A stretch of DNA of 52,567 nt from Polaromonas sp. 39-63-25 (GTDB lineage: Bacteria > Pseudomonadota > Gammaproteobacteria > Burkholderiales > Burkholderiaceae_C): assembly GCF_002278925.1 (NCBI RefSeq), contig NZ_NCJH01000022.1:1-52567 (forward strand). Reading direction: 5' to 3'. The translations under genes were made by a program, and so were the position numbers. A model generated the notes under the pieces. The model saw only the letters and a list, made by a program, of their open reading frames with translations, was not told the origin of the DNA and did no database searches. Position 1 is the stretch's first letter. The number at the start of each line of letters is the position of its first letter. Of the stretch, positions 7,993 to 17,565 are shown piece by piece.

Positions 7993-8982
7993 CTACTTCG
8001 CCAGTAAAAGCAACGGTGGTGGCGACTCCTGCCCCGCTGGTGCCTGGTCCAGCAGTCCCTGCTCGAACCGGGCCTGAAGCGTCGCGCCTGAAACATCCAG
8101 GTAGCGCATGGCCGATTTGACATCCTTCCAGCCGACGTATTCCATCAGTTCCTTGATGTCCCAGCCGCTGGCGCGGGCCCAGCCGGCAAAGCCGCGGCGC
8201 ATGGAGTGGCTGCTGTATTCCTCGGGCGACTCGACGCCGGCTTCGGCGAACAGGCTGCGCAGCAAGGGGATCAGGCTGTTGGCGTGCAGGCTTTCGTCTG
8301 CGACATGGCCCCAGCGATCGATTTTTCGGAACACCGGGCCCTCGCTCAAACTAGCCAGGTCGACCCAGGCATTGAAGGCCGTCACGGGACACAGACGAGA
8401 CAGAGCCGGGCATTTGAAGACCCGGCCCTGCAACTGCCTGTCGCCTTTGCTGCGGCCCAGATAGCAGGCCATGCCTTGGCCGGGGGTGACCTCGGTGTTC
8501 TCAACGCGCAGGTTGACCAGTTCGTCGGAGCGGAAGCCGCGCCAAAACCCCAGGAGCATCAGGCTGCGGTCGCGCGTGTGGCGCAGCAAGGCCGGCTGGT
8601 CGCCGGAGCGCCGGGCATTGCTGATGGCGGCATCGAGCCATTGATCGACCTGCTGAAGGACCGCCACCTCCAGCGGTCGTGCGCGCTTTTCTGGCACGGC
8701 GTGAACGGAGCGAATACCTTTTAGGACCTGGCGCACCAAGGCTGCCTTGGTGGGATCGGGAAAGCCTTGGTCGGTATGCCAGCGAGACAGCGCCGCCAGC
8801 CGCTGGCGCAAGGTGTTGATGGTCAGGGTCGCCGCGTGGTCGGCCAGGTAGCGGGAAATGGCGTCAGCCGTCGACGGCAGCAGGCCTTTCCATTCGATTT
8901 CAAAATGACGGATGGCAGAAGCGTAGCTTCGGCGCGTGTTGTCGCGCTCGGCAGCCTCAAGATACTGGGCAAGACGGCTCAT
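7993..8982 (-). CDS. tyrosine recombinase / integrase
   Basis: This site-specific recombinase is 329 residues long. The N-terminal SAM-like core-binding domain covers about residues 1-105. The catalytic domain shows the family residues: Arg in WRGFRSDELVNL, Lys in LGRSKGDRQ, His-x-x-Arg in SSHSMRRGFAGWARAS, Trp in place of the second His in YVGWKDVKSAM, and the nucleophile Tyr in AMRYLDVSG. The length and residues fit XerC/D-like integrases of mobile elements. No tRNA or att core was found beside it. It could mobilise the surrounding island or be a leftover of another element. Confidence 0.88.
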   Translation of the reverse strand: MSRLAQYLEAAERDNTRRSYASAIRHFEIEWKGLLPSTADAISRYLADHAATLTINTLRQRLAALSRWHTDQGFPDPTKAALVRQVLKGIRSVHAVPEKRARPLEVAVLQQVDQWLDAAISNARRSGDQPALLRHTRDRSLMLLGFWRGFRSDELVNLRVENTEVTPGQGMACYLGRSKGDRQLQGRVFKCPALSRLCPVTAFNAWVDLASLSEGPVFRKIDRWGHVADESLHANSLIPLLRSLFAEAGVESPEEYSSHSMRRGFAGWARASGWDIKELMEYVGWKDVKSAMRYLDVSGATLQARFEQGLLDQAPAGQESPPPLLLLAK

Positions 8983-9256
8983 TTCAAGGTCGTAAGGGAC
9001 GATTTTTGACTAATTGCCGTTTCTCAACACAGGGATGATTGATAGCGGTACACGGGCGTTGAGGTTGGACGAAATCCCATCAATTCTGACAGACATACCC
9101 CACCCCGGCGGATAACGGCGCGAGCCGATCAAGACGATGCGTTTTGGCCTGATTTCACCAACAGGGAGAACGAGTTATTACCCGCAGATCGTACGCAAAC
9201 GCTACACGCCAAAAGGCTGTCGTAAGTCCTAGTGCCACTTGAGAGGCACACAGCGG

Positions 9257-10702
9257 CTATAAATGCCTTGACTCGGTCTGTTGGGCCACGCCCGCGGTCG
9301 GGAAAATGAGCGTAAACGTCGTTTCTTTACCTTGCAGGCTGCGAACCGTCACCTGCCCGCCATGGACCGACATGATGGAGCGCACAATCGCCAAGCCTAG
9401 CCCGGTGCCACCGTCCAGGCGCGCGCGACCGGAATCAATACGGTAAAAACGATCGAAAATGCGATCGAGGTGAGCTGAAGCAATGCCATCACCTTGGTTG
9501 CTCACCTCCAATGTGGCGTTTTCACCGTTCACCGCAATCATCACGGATACCGTCGAATTTGAATAGGCATGACGGATTGCGTTCGATACCAGGTTGGTGA
9601 TTGCGCGTTGCACCAGCAAATGGTCGGCGCTGATAGTCGCCGTCCCCGAAACCTCCAGACGTAGGCCCCGCTCCTCGGCGATCAACGACAAGTAGTCGAC
9701 CACCCGCTGTGTTTCCAGAGCCAGCTCTATCGGTTCAAACTGAAGCGGGTTTTCCTTGTGATCGGATTGCGCGATAAAAAGCATGTCGGAAATCAAGCGT
9801 GCCAGGCGCTCAAGCTCTTCGACGTTCCCCTCCAGCACCTCCTGCAAATCGGCCACACTGCGAGTCTGCGACAGCGCAACCTGCGTGCGCCCCAGCAAGG
9901 TGGCGACAGGGGTGCGCATTTCATGCGCCAAATCCCCCGAAAATACCTGCAGTCGCCGGTAGCCATCATCGATACGCTCGAGCATGCCGTTAAACTCCCG
10001 GGCAAGTTCGGCCAGTTCTGTGGGCAGCTCCGCCAGAGACACTCTATGACTCAGCGACTGGGTGCCAATCGAAGCGGCCAGCCGGTTAAAGTGCCGCAGC
10101 GGTGACAAAGCCGTGCGCGCAATCAGCCAGGCGCCTAGCGCCACGACGAGCAGCAACACGGGCAAACTCACAAGAGTTGCCTTGATGAAGCCTGATAACA
10201 GGCGTAAGTCCCGGCGACGGTCTAGCGATAAGTAAAACCGCACCGGCTGTCCGCTGGCCATGGACGTTGTGCCACGAACAGCAATGAATCGTTCACCGCC
10301 AGGTGCCGCCCAGGTCGGGCTGGACATCAAACTGTCAGGCGCAGCCGCCAACACCGCGACCGACTGCTGAGCCACGTCAGAAAAGCTCGCCACGGTCTCA
10401 CCGCTGGCGGGATCGACCAGCGCCAAATGCAAATCATCGTGGCCTATCAGTAGGTCATTAAAACGATGGCGGCTTTGACTAATCGCCTGTGGCGAGGGGA
10501 TTTCCGACAATACATGCATGAGCAAGTCGCGTTTGCTCTGGAGCTCGGTCAAGGCTCGTGCATCAAGCTGTTGCGACAACGCCCAGAAACCGACGGCAAT
10601 GGCGCCGCTGACCACCACGAGCCCAAACAATGCGCTGGCGAACGCGATGCGCACCGCCAGCGAGTCCTGAAACCAGGAGGAAAGCAAGCGGTGTCGTGTC
10701 AT
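9257..10702 (-). CDS. copS: sensor histidine kinase, CopS/CusS type
   Basis: This is probably the membrane sensor for periplasmic copper or silver. Of its 481 residues, the first membrane span is about 17-43. A periplasmic sensor region follows to about 165, then a second span ([20 protein letters not shown]), a HAMP linker, a HisKA box with the phospho-accepting His in [11 protein letters not shown] (about residue 260) and an ATPase domain with [10 protein letters not shown] and [12 protein letters not shown]. The start overlaps the copR stop by 4 bases. The copper assignment rests on family resemblance and the divergent copper genes; a silver-responsive CusS is the alternative. Confidence 0.85.
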   Translation of the reverse strand: MTRHRLLSSWFQDSLAVRIAFASALFGLVVVSGAIAVGFWALSQQLDARALTELQSKRDLLMHVLSEIPSPQAISQSRHRFNDLLIGHDDLHLALVDPASGETVASFSDVAQQSVAVLAAAPDSLMSSPTWAAPGGERFIAVRGTTSMASGQPVRFYLSLDRRRDLRLLSGFIKATLVSLPVLLLVVALGAWLIARTALSPLRHFNRLAASIGTQSLSHRVSLAELPTELAELAREFNGMLERIDDGYRRLQVFSGDLAHEMRTPVATLLGRTQVALSQTRSVADLQEVLEGNVEELERLARLISDMLFIAQSDHKENPLQFEPIELALETQRVVDYLSLIAEERGLRLEVSGTATISADHLLVQRAITNLVSNAIRHAYSNSTVSVMIAVNGENATLEVSNQGDGIASAHLDRIFDRFYRIDSGRARLDGGTGLGLAIVRSIMSVHGGQVTVRSLQGKETTFTLIFPTAGVAQQTESRHL

Positions 10703-11379
10703 GGGGTCAGCCGGCTTTCCAGCACATAACCCACGCCACGCACCGTGTGAATCAGCTTCTCCTCGAAAGGATCATCGATCTTGGCGCGTAGCCGGCGTAT
10801 CGCCACTTCAATCACGTTGGTGTCTGAATCGAAATGGATGTCCCACACCAGTGACGCGATCTGGGTTCTGGAAAGCACTTCGCCCGTTTTCTGGGCCAGA
10901 AGCGTTAGCAGGGCGAACTCCTTGGCAGACAGGTCTATGCGTTGACCAGCCCGAGTTGCCCGGTGACGGACAGGGTCGATCGCCAGGTCCGCTGCACGCA
11001 GCATGGGATCCACAGGTATGGGCTGGCCACGCCGTAACAGGGCTCGAACTCGCGCCAACAACTCCGGGAACTGAAACGGTTTGACCAGGTAGTCGTCGGC
11101 GCCCAGGCCAAAACCCCGCACCTTGTCTTCGGTTTGCCCCCGGGCAGTGAGCATCAAGACCGGCACCTGCTTGGCGGTACGCAGCGCCGATAGCACGGCA
11201 AACCCGTCAATGCCCGGCAGCATGACATCCAGAATCACCAGTTGGTGATCGCCGTAAACGGCGGCGTGCAGCCCATCCGTGCCGTTATGCGCCATCTCGA
11301 TGACGTAGCCGCTTTCCGCCAATCCCTGGCGCAGATACTCCGCTGCCTTGGGTTCATCTTCGATCAGCAGAATTTTCAC
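10699..11379 (-). CDS. copR: response regulator, CopR/CusR type
   Basis: This OmpR-family regulator has 226 residues. The receiver domain has the acidic pocket IEDE (residues 6-9), the phosphorylation site Asp51 in [10 protein letters not shown] and the conserved Lys in YLVKPFQF. The C-terminal winged helix (about 130-222) contains [14 protein letters not shown] and VRGVGYVLE. It lies upstream of copS in the same operon, and its promoter region faces the divergent small periplasmic gene at 11536. It probably activates both divergent units through the palindromes in the 156-bp intergenic stretch. Confidence 0.88.
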   Translation of the reverse strand: MKILLIEDEPKAAEYLRQGLAESGYVIEMAHNGTDGLHAAVYGDHQLVILDVMLPGIDGFAVLSALRTAKQVPVLMLTARGQTEDKVRGFGLGADDYLVKPFQFPELLARVRALLRRGQPIPVDPMLRAADLAIDPVRHRATRAGQRIDLSAKEFALLTLLAQKTGEVLSRTQIASLVWDIHFDSDTNVIEVAIRRLRAKIDDPFEEKLIHTVRGVGYVLESRLTP

Positions 11380-11397
11380 AAATGCTCTCGCTCCTAC

Positions 11398-11413
11398 ATA
11401 ACAAATTTGTAAT
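11398..11413. promoter_or_regulatory. palindrome in the copR upstream region
   Basis: ATAACAAATTTGTAAT is palindromic at 7 of 8 paired positions and centred on a perfect ACAAATTTGT. It lies 19-34 bases upstream of the copR start. The size and AT-rich core fit an OmpR-family (CopR/CusR-like) box, so it may be an autoregulatory site. Confidence 0.45.
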
Positions 11414-11461
11414 CTGCGGGACAGCGTCTTGTTGCCCCCATGTTTCTACAGTAGGAACCGT

Positions 11462-11478
11462 GATGCAAAGGTTGCATC
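11462..11478. promoter_or_regulatory. perfect inverted repeat between copR and the small periplasmic gene
   Basis: GATGCAA and TTGCATC are perfect 7-bp arms around AGG. The site lies about 58 bases upstream of the 11536 start, where an activator of the plus-strand unit would bind. A weaker dyad, GGTGT/ACACC, follows at about 11491-11507. Confidence 0.45.
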
Positions 11479-11535
11479 GCAGTTGTCCCAGGTGTTGGGA
11501 TGACACCGTGCAAACGATGTTAAAGGAGATTGATC

Positions 11536-11910
11536 ATGTTGTTTCGTAAAACCGTATTTGTCCTGGCCTTGGCTGGTGCAGCCCTTCCCGCCGCATTCGC
11601 CAATAGCGGCACCACTTGGTCGGGCGCCGATGGTGGTGACCACCTCTATGCGCAGAGTAATTCCGGAAACTCTGCGAACCGTTCGGATGTGAAAAAAGAG
11701 TTAGCTGCTTCTCTCAAGAATCCGGTGGCCAATGACCCCAGCACCTGGGTGGGCGCCGACGCCAGCAGCAACACCTTCCCGCAACACAGCTATGCCTTCC
11801 AGGGCGGCAAGCTGGTCCACACGGACAACATTGCGCACGACACGCCCAAGCCGAGCCGGGTCATGCCTGCCACCCAGCAGAACCTGTTCACGGAACGGTA
11901 CGGCTCCTAA
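11536..11910 (+). CDS. small periplasmic protein of the copper cluster
   Basis: The product is 124 residues, with a Sec signal peptide (MLFRKTVFVLALAGAALPAAFA, cut near AFA-NSG). The mature part is polar and contains a semi-repeated TTWSGADGGDHLYAQ / STWVGADASSNTFPQ pattern. SNSGNSANRSDVKKELAAS resembles stretches seen in DUF4148-like secreted proteins, but I cannot place it firmly. AGGAG at 11524-11528 is well spaced from ATG 11536. It is the first gene of a plus-strand pair with a CusF-like chaperone, divergent from copRS, so a periplasmic role in copper handling is likely but unproven. Confidence 0.75.
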   Translation: MLFRKTVFVLALAGAALPAAFANSGTTWSGADGGDHLYAQSNSGNSANRSDVKKELAASLKNPVANDPSTWVGADASSNTFPQHSYAFQGGKLVHTDNIAHDTPKPSRVMPATQQNLFTERYGS

Positions 11911-11980
11911 GCCCTGAACCAGGCGGGGTCGGGTGACATCCACCCGACCTCTTGCAATCACGACCTCTAAGGAACTTTTC

Positions 11981-12337
11981 ATGAAATCCAGGATCAACGT
12001 TGTACTGATAACTGCCATTTTGTCGGTGAGCGGTTCCGGGCTCGTCATGGCTGCGGCCGACACCCAGGGCGGCGCCCCAACCAACGTGGTGGGAGCAGCC
12101 ACTCCAGCAACCGCCGAACTGACCGTCGGCGAGGTGCGCAAGGTCGACACCGAACAACGCAAGCTGACCATCAAGCATGAAGCGCTCGACAATCTGGGCA
12201 TGCCGGGTATGACCATGGTGTTCAAGGTGCTGGACGACAAGCTCCTCAAGGACATCAAGCAAGGCGACAAAATCATGTTCCGTGCTGAAAAGCTCGACGG
12301 AAGTTTTACGGTCGTGAAACTCGAGCAAGCCAAATAA
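11981..12337 (+). CDS. CusF-like periplasmic copper/silver-binding protein (Met variant)
   Basis: From ATG 11981 the product is 118 residues with a signal peptide ending near VMAAAD. The mature domain is the small CusF barrel: VGEVRKVDTEQRKLTIKHEA, then LGMPGMTMVFKV and GDKIMFRAEKLDG. CusF ligands are a His, two Met and a stacking Trp. Here the His (KHEA) and the MTM pair are present, but Met stands where E. coli CusF has Trp44. The role is to bind Cu(I) or Ag(I) in the periplasm and pass it on. It follows the 11536 gene by 70 bases in the same likely transcript. Confidence 0.85.
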   Translation: MKSRINVVLITAILSVSGSGLVMAAADTQGGAPTNVVGAATPATAELTVGEVRKVDTEQRKLTIKHEALDNLGMPGMTMVFKVLDDKLLKDIKQGDKIMFRAEKLDGSFTVVKLEQAK

Positions 12338-12348
12338 GGCAATCGACA

Positions 12349-12379
12349 GCTGGAGCCGCGCCAGGCTGCTGGCTCCAGC
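12349..12379. terminator. hairpin between convergent copper operons
   Basis: GCTGGAGCC and GGCTCCAGC form perfect 9-bp arms with a 13-base loop. The hairpin lies in the short gap between the stops of the plus-strand CusF-like gene and the minus-strand ATPase. There is no strong T-run, so it may act as a bidirectional barrier rather than a classic terminator. Confidence 0.45.
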
Positions 12380-12410
12380 CTGTTAGGCGGTCTCGCTTCC
12401 TCCCGGTGCA

Positions 12411-14804
12411 TTAATCTGACCTGCGCAATCGCAGCGCATTGGTGATGACTGAAGCCGAGCTGAGGCTCATTGCCAAAGCCGCAATCATGGGCGACAGCAG
12501 CCATCCGGTAAAGGGGAACAGCAGGCCGGCCGCCAACGGTACCCCCAGAGAGTTGTAAACAAACGCGAAGCCCAAGTTTTGCTTCATGTTGGCAATGGTC
12601 GCTTGGGACAAGGCGCGGGCTGTGGCGATACCGCGTAAATCCCCTTTGACCAGTGTGACCTGTGCGCTGTTCATCGCGACATCCGTGCCGGTTCCCATGG
12701 CAATGCCTACATCGGCTTTGGCCAGGGCCGGTGCGTCATTGATGCCGTCGCCGGCCATGGCCACCACCCGTCCTTCGGCCTGGAAACGTTCGACCAGGGC
12801 CAGTTTGTCGGCTGGTTTGACTTCACCATAGATTTCGTCGATGCCCAGGCGCTGACCAACGGCCTTGGCCGTGGTGAGGCCGTCGCCCGTAGCCATGACA
12901 ATACGAATACCAGCGTCGCGCAGTGATTGGAGCGCTGAAGGTGTGTTCGCCTTGACAGGATCGGAAACCGCTAACAGACCCGCGAACTTGCCATCCACGG
13001 CCAGTGACATGACACTCGCACCTTCAAGGCGTAAAGCTTCCGCCCTGGCTTGCATGGCACTGCCGATTGTCACGCCCTCCTGAGCCATCAGCGCCGCATT
13101 TCCAAGTGCCAAACGCTTACCTTCTACCACGCCTCGAACACCAATGCCGGTACCTGACTCGAAAGCATCGACCTTGGCCAGAACCATGCCGCGTTCTCTG
13201 GCGGCACGCACAATGGTCTCGGCCAAGGGGTGTTCGCTGCCTTGGTCCAAACTGGCGGCCAGGCTTAATACCTCGTCGTCGGTGTAACCCGTGGCTGCGG
13301 CGACCTGGTTGAACGCGGGCCGTCCCTCCGTCAGGGTGCCGGTTTTGTCGACGATCAGGACATCCACCTTGCGGAAATTCTCAATCGCAGCCGCATCGCG
13401 AAACAGGATCCCTTTTGTGGCACCACGCCCCGTGGCCACCATGATGGACATGGGTGTCGCCAGGCCCAGCGCACAGGGGCAGGCGATGATCAACACAGAC
13501 ACGGCATTGATCAGCCCGTAAACCCAGCTGGGTTGTGGCCCCAACCATCCCCAGACAAAGAGGGTTAACAGGGCTACCGCCACAACGGCCATGACAAAGT
13601 AGCCTGCGACGTGATCGGCCATGCGTTGCATGGGGGCCCTGGAGCGTTGCGCCTGTGCCACCATCTGGACGATTTGCGCCAGCACCGTCGCCGCGCCCAC
13701 ACGTTCCGCCTGCATCACCAGGGCGCCTGATGTGTTGATGGTGGCGCCGATCAACTTGTCGCCTTCACGCTTGGTCACTGGCAACGATTCACCGGTGAGC
13801 ATGGACTCATCGACCGAACTACTGCCTTCGGTGACCACACCATCGACGGGCACCTTCTCTCCAGGGCGGACCCGCAGTAGATCGCCTTCGTGGACATGCG
13901 TCAGCGGCACGTCCTCTTCGGCGCCGTTAGCCTGTATGCGCCGTGCGGTTTTGGGGGAAAGGCCTAACAAAGACTTGATCGCAGCCGATGTTTGGGAACG
14001 CGCCTTAAGTTCCAGCAATTGACCCAGCAAGGTCAGCGAAATAATGACGGCCGCAGCCTCGAAATAGACAGCCACACGCCCCATGGCCACAAACGAGGAG
14101 GGAAAAACCTCTGGCGCGACCGTGGCAACGACGCTGTAAATAAATGCCGCAGACGTGCCCAAGCCGATCAAGGTCCACATGTTCGGACTTCGATTGACGA
14201 CGGACTGCCAGCCTCGCACGAAGAACGGCCAACCCGCCCAGAGAACGATGGGCAGTGATAGCACCAATTCCACCCAGCTTTGTGTCGCCATCGCGAACAA
14301 CCCGAGCTGATGCCCGAACATGGCCAGCGCGGTAACGACCACCGTCAGCGGCAGCGTCCACCAGAATCGCCGCGAAAAATCCTTGAGTTCCGGGTTTTCA
14401 TCGTCATCCAGGCTTGGCATGACCGGCTCCAGGCTCATACCGCATTTGGGGCAGTGGCCTGGATGGTCCTGCCGTATCTCCGGATGCATGGGGCATGTGT
14501 AAATGGTGCCCGCGGCTACTTCTGGGGTCTCGGGTACGTTCACCGCCATTGGTGCCGGCTGCAGATAACGCTGCGGCTCAGCGATGAACTTTGTCTTGCA
14601 GCCAGCGCTGCAAAAGTAATAGGGTTTCCCCGCATGCTCATGTTGATGCGGCGTCTGCTTTGTCACGTTCATGCCGCACACCGGGTCCTTGAGCCCATCT
14701 GGCGACGCGGCCTGACCGGCCGGGTTGTGGGCCTGTGAGGGTGCCGCGCCGGCAGGATTCCCGTGGTTATGCGAGTGGTGATCGTGATTTTCCATAGCAG
14801 GCAC
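12411..14804 (-). CDS. Cu/Ag-translocating P1B-type ATPase with YHS and metal-binding N-terminus
   Basis: This exports monovalent copper or silver from the cytoplasm. The 797 residues begin with a His-rich leader, then a YHS-like domain (DPVCGMN...[12 protein letters not shown], about 40-80), then a Cys/His domain (YTCPMHPEI...[10 protein letters not shown], about 103-130). No CxxC-type HMA domain is present. Core motifs follow: TGES, the membrane motif [10 protein letters not shown] (about 440), the phosphorylated Asp in DKTGTLTEG (about 485), SEHPLAE and [10 protein letters not shown]. The layout matches CopB/SilP/CopF-like pumps. It is the last gene of the minus-strand copper operon. Confidence 0.92.
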   Translation of the reverse strand: MPAMENHDHHSHNHGNPAGAAPSQAHNPAGQAASPDGLKDPVCGMNVTKQTPHQHEHAGKPYYFCSAGCKTKFIAEPQRYLQPAPMAVNVPETPEVAAGTIYTCPMHPEIRQDHPGHCPKCGMSLEPVMPSLDDDENPELKDFSRRFWWTLPLTVVVTALAMFGHQLGLFAMATQSWVELVLSLPIVLWAGWPFFVRGWQSVVNRSPNMWTLIGLGTSAAFIYSVVATVAPEVFPSSFVAMGRVAVYFEAAAVIISLTLLGQLLELKARSQTSAAIKSLLGLSPKTARRIQANGAEEDVPLTHVHEGDLLRVRPGEKVPVDGVVTEGSSSVDESMLTGESLPVTKREGDKLIGATINTSGALVMQAERVGAATVLAQIVQMVAQAQRSRAPMQRMADHVAGYFVMAVVAVALLTLFVWGWLGPQPSWVYGLINAVSVLIIACPCALGLATPMSIMVATGRGATKGILFRDAAAIENFRKVDVLIVDKTGTLTEGRPAFNQVAAATGYTDDEVLSLAASLDQGSEHPLAETIVRAARERGMVLAKVDAFESGTGIGVRGVVEGKRLALGNAALMAQEGVTIGSAMQARAEALRLEGASVMSLAVDGKFAGLLAVSDPVKANTPSALQSLRDAGIRIVMATGDGLTTAKAVGQRLGIDEIYGEVKPADKLALVERFQAEGRVVAMAGDGINDAPALAKADVGIAMGTGTDVAMNSAQVTLVKGDLRGIATARALSQATIANMKQNLGFAFVYNSLGVPLAAGLLFPFTGWLLSPMIAALAMSLSSASVITNALRLRRSD

Positions 14805-14838
14805 CTTTCAGTAAATGAGCAAGACGTGTCATCTTAAA

Positions 14839-15033
14839 TCATCGTCGTCGCTTCTTGCGATTTCCGTGCGCTGGTTTTTTAGGCCGCCGTTCAGTCTTCT
14901 TCGGCTTCCTGCCGCGCCACAGGAAGTACCCAATGATGATCAAAAGCACTATGGCGGCGGCGCCTCCAGCCAGCAGCGCCGTACCCAGGGTCTCATGCGA
15001 TGCTCGAAGTAAATTACGAAATTCATGAGGCAT
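14839..15033 (-). CDS. small basic single-span membrane protein (copy 2)
   Basis: From ATG 15033 the product is 64 residues: MPHEFRNLLRASHETLGTAL, a hydrophobic span ending IIGYFLWRG, and a tail of Lys and Arg (KPKKTERRPKKPAHGNRKKRRR in part). A TTG 7 codons upstream is possible, but the paralogue at 3134 starts exactly at MPH. It sits 34 bases upstream of the P-type ATPase in the same operon. The family name is unknown to me; the position suggests it assists the ATPase or membrane-level copper traffic. Confidence 0.75.
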   Translation of the reverse strand: MPHEFRNLLRASHETLGTALLAGGAAAIVLLIIIGYFLWRGRKPKKTERRPKKPAHGNRKKRRR

Positions 15034-15129
15034 CAATAGTCCGTCCAGACTCAACGCATCTTCGTGTCAGTATCGGCGCCAGACGATCGAGACCAGGAAG
15101 TCCTGATCTCGATCATTGCATGCATGAAT

Positions 15130-15483
15130 TTACTTCGCCGGCTGAAGGTCGGTCACAACCATCGCGCCGTTGATCTTCTCTACTTTGAAGCGGACTTTGT
15201 CGCCTGCCTTGACCTTGTCCAGCATGGCGGGGTCTTTGACCTGAAACACCATGGTCATGCCAGGCATGTCCAGATTCTTGATCTCACCGTGCTTGAGTGT
15301 GATTTTCTTGTTGTCGAGATCAACCTTGCGCACTTCGGCGTCTGTCATGTCGGTGGCTGGAGCTTCAGCCATTTTTTTTGTATCGGCGCCCATGGCCGCG
15401 CCGCTTGGCGCCATGCTGGATTGTGCATAGGCGCTGCTGCCTAGCATGGTCGCAAGAATCAGGAGGGTTTTCAGGGTTTTCAT
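15130..15483 (-). CDS. CusF-like periplasmic copper-binding protein (Met variant)
   Basis: The 117 residues have a signal peptide ending near SAYAQS and a Met/Ala-rich linker (SSMAPSGAAMGADTKKMAEA). The CusF domain follows: DAEVRKVDLDNKKITLKHGE, then LDMPGMTMVFQV. As in the protein at 11981, the His and the MTM pair are kept, but Met replaces the Trp of E. coli CusF. It lies between the cupredoxin and the small membrane protein in the minus-strand operon and probably buffers periplasmic Cu(I) for export or oxidation. Confidence 0.87.
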   Translation of the reverse strand: MKTLKTLLILATMLGSSAYAQSSMAPSGAAMGADTKKMAEAPATDMTDAEVRKVDLDNKKITLKHGEIKNLDMPGMTMVFQVKDPAMLDKVKAGDKVRFKVEKINGAMVVTDLQPAK

Positions 15484-15572
15484 GGTGATTTCTTTCAGGA
15501 TTGTTAAGCGAAGCGAATAACAGGAAGGCCAGGCAGGCGAGTTGCTGCAGGGCCTACCGAGGAGAAATATGC

Positions 15573-16085
15573 TTAGTGTTTGTGACCGCTATGGGCATCG
15601 GCCTTTGGTGCCGACTTGCCGCCCGCAACGGTGACCACGCCCTTCATGCCTGCGTCATAGTGTCCTGGCTGCAGGCAGGCAAAGTCAATTTTTCCCGCTT
15701 TGGTGAACTGCCAGATGATCTCGCCCGTTTTACCAGGCGCGACAGTGACCATATTGGCATCGGCGTGTTCCATCTCCGGGTTCTTTTTCATGACTTCATA
15801 GTGTTCCTTGAGATCTTTTTGGGTGCCGAACACCATTTCGTGCTTGATCTTGCCGGAATTTTTAACGACAAAGCGGATGGTTTCGCCTTGCTTCGCAGTG
15901 ATGTTTGCGCTGTTAAACCGCATCGCGTCGGTCATGTCTACCGTGATGGTCCGCGTGACTTTGGCCGCGACACCGGGCTTGCCGATGGCTTCATCGTCAT
16001 GCCCTCCGCCATGGGTACCGGATGCCATGGCGGTCATGGCCAGCAGGAGGGATGGAAGTGCGATCAGGAGGTTACGAGTTTTCAT
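15573..16085 (-). CDS. periplasmic cupredoxin-domain protein
   Basis: This is a blue-copper-like protein of 170 residues with a signal peptide ending near TAMASG. A single cupredoxin fold contains the type-1 ligands: His in GKIKHEMVFG, then Cys, His and Met in ACLQPGHYDAGMKG. Both termini of the mature protein are His-rich (GTHGGGHDDE and DAHSGHKH). Such proteins accompany copper-resistance oxidases and are thought to bind copper or shuttle electrons in the periplasm. It is encoded 35 bases after the multicopper oxidase in the same transcript. Confidence 0.88.
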   Translation of the reverse strand: MKTRNLLIALPSLLLAMTAMASGTHGGGHDDEAIGKPGVAAKVTRTITVDMTDAMRFNSANITAKQGETIRFVVKNSGKIKHEMVFGTQKDLKEHYEVMKKNPEMEHADANMVTVAPGKTGEIIWQFTKAGKIDFACLQPGHYDAGMKGVVTVAGGKSAPKADAHSGHKH

Positions 16086-16119
16086 GAAATACCTTTCTAG
16101 GGTGTGGTTAAAAAATTAA

Positions 16120-17535
16120 TCAATGCTTCATATTGCCCATGGAGGGCTTGCGGATCTGAACTTCGACTTCTTTGGCCGGCATGTTTTGGGCTTTCATCGA
16201 CTGGCCGCCGCCAGTCGTCGACCTTTCGGCCGCCTGCGGGGTGCCCGTCCATTCGTAGGCCACCGTGCCCGCCGGATGCTTGTACCAACCGGGGTCCTTG
16301 TAGTCACCCGGTTTCTGGTCTTTTCGCACTTTGACCATGCTGAACATCCCGCCCATTTCGACCGAGCCGAATGGACCTGCACCGGTCATCATTCGCTCCG
16401 TGTTGTCAGGCAGAGGCATGTCCATTTCCGCCATGTCAGCCATGCCGCGTTCGCCCATGACCATGTAGTCCGGCACCAATTTGGTGATCTCACTGGCAAC
16501 TTTCCGATGATCGACGCCAATCATGGTCGGTACATCGTGGCCCATGGCGTTCATGGTGTGATGGCTCTTGTGGCAGTGGAAAGCCCAATCACCTTCTTCG
16601 TCGGCCAGGAACTCAATTTGCCGCATCTGCCCGACTGCCACGTCGGTTGTCACTTCAGGCCAGCGCGTCGATTTGGGTGTTGGCCCGCCGTCCGTCCCGG
16701 TCACCAAAAACTCATGCCCATGCAAATGCATCGGATGGTTGGTCATGGTCAGGTTGCCGATACGGATGCGCACCTTGTCGTTTTTGCGAACCACCAGCGG
16801 ATCAATGCCCGGGAAGACCCGACTGTTCCAGCTCCAGAGGTTGAAGTCGAGCATGGTCATGATTTTTGGCGTGTACAGGCCCGGGTCGATGTCATAGGCA
16901 TTGAGCAGAAATACAAAGTCGCGGTTCACCTCGTCGATCAGGGGGTGCGCGGCTTTCGGATGCGTGATCCAGAAACCCATCATGCCCATGGCCATCTGTG
17001 TCATCTCGTCGGCATGCGGGTGATACATGAACGTGCCGGGACGCCTTGCCACAAATTCATAGACAAAGGTCTTGCCTGCCGGAATCGCAGGTTGGTTCAA
17101 GCCCGCGACGCCGTCCATCCCGTTGGGCAAACGCTGACCATGCCAGTGGACACTGGTGTGCTCGGGCAGTTTGTTGGTCACGAAGATGCGGACTCTGTCG
17201 CCTTCGACCACTTCGATGGTTGGCCCTGGCGACTGGCCGTTATAACCCCACAGGTGGGCCTTGAAGCCGGGCGACATTTCACGCACCACGGGTTCGGCCA
17301 CCAGGTGAAACTCCTTGACGCCATTGTTCATGCGCCAAGGCAGCGTCCAGCCGTTGAGGGTGACGACGGGGTTGTACGGCCGGCCGGTATTCGGCACCAG
17401 CGGGGCCATGGTGTCGGGTTTGGTCTGAATGACCGGCTCGGGCAGCGCGGCCATGGCGACTTTGCTGACGGCAGCGGCGGCAACCGCAGTGGTCAACGCA
17501 CCAGCACCAGTCAGAAAATTTCTTCTGTTATTCAT
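16120..17535 (-). CDS. periplasmic multicopper oxidase
   Basis: It probably oxidises Cu(I) to the less toxic Cu(II). The 471 residues start with a twin-arginine signal (MNNRRNFLTGAGA). All four copper-binding segments are visible: HWHG (about residue 128), YHPHADE (about 171), HPMHLHGHEF (about 266) and HCHKSHHTMNAMGHD (about 317). The last contains the Cys of the type-1 site, with Met following. A Met-rich stretch (MADMEMPLPDN) follows, similar to those in copper oxidases. It is shorter than the 600-residue CopA/PcoA type. It lies directly downstream of the outer-membrane factor. Confidence 0.9.
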   Translation of the reverse strand: MNNRRNFLTGAGALTTAVAAAAVSKVAMAALPEPVIQTKPDTMAPLVPNTGRPYNPVVTLNGWTLPWRMNNGVKEFHLVAEPVVREMSPGFKAHLWGYNGQSPGPTIEVVEGDRVRIFVTNKLPEHTSVHWHGQRLPNGMDGVAGLNQPAIPAGKTFVYEFVARRPGTFMYHPHADEMTQMAMGMMGFWITHPKAAHPLIDEVNRDFVFLLNAYDIDPGLYTPKIMTMLDFNLWSWNSRVFPGIDPLVVRKNDKVRIRIGNLTMTNHPMHLHGHEFLVTGTDGGPTPKSTRWPEVTTDVAVGQMRQIEFLADEEGDWAFHCHKSHHTMNAMGHDVPTMIGVDHRKVASEITKLVPDYMVMGERGMADMAEMDMPLPDNTERMMTGAGPFGSVEMGGMFSMVKVRKDQKPGDYKDPGWYKHPAGTVAYEWTGTPQAAERSTTGGGQSMKAQNMPAKEVEVQIRKPSMGNMKH

Positions 17536-17565
17536 ATGTAATCCGTTGGGTAAATTGGGCTACGG

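Noticed and set aside
16123-17541. 472-residue open frame antisense to the multicopper oxidase
   Set aside because: The minus strand holds all four copper motifs and a Tat signal; the plus frame is a His-rich mirror image without family features.
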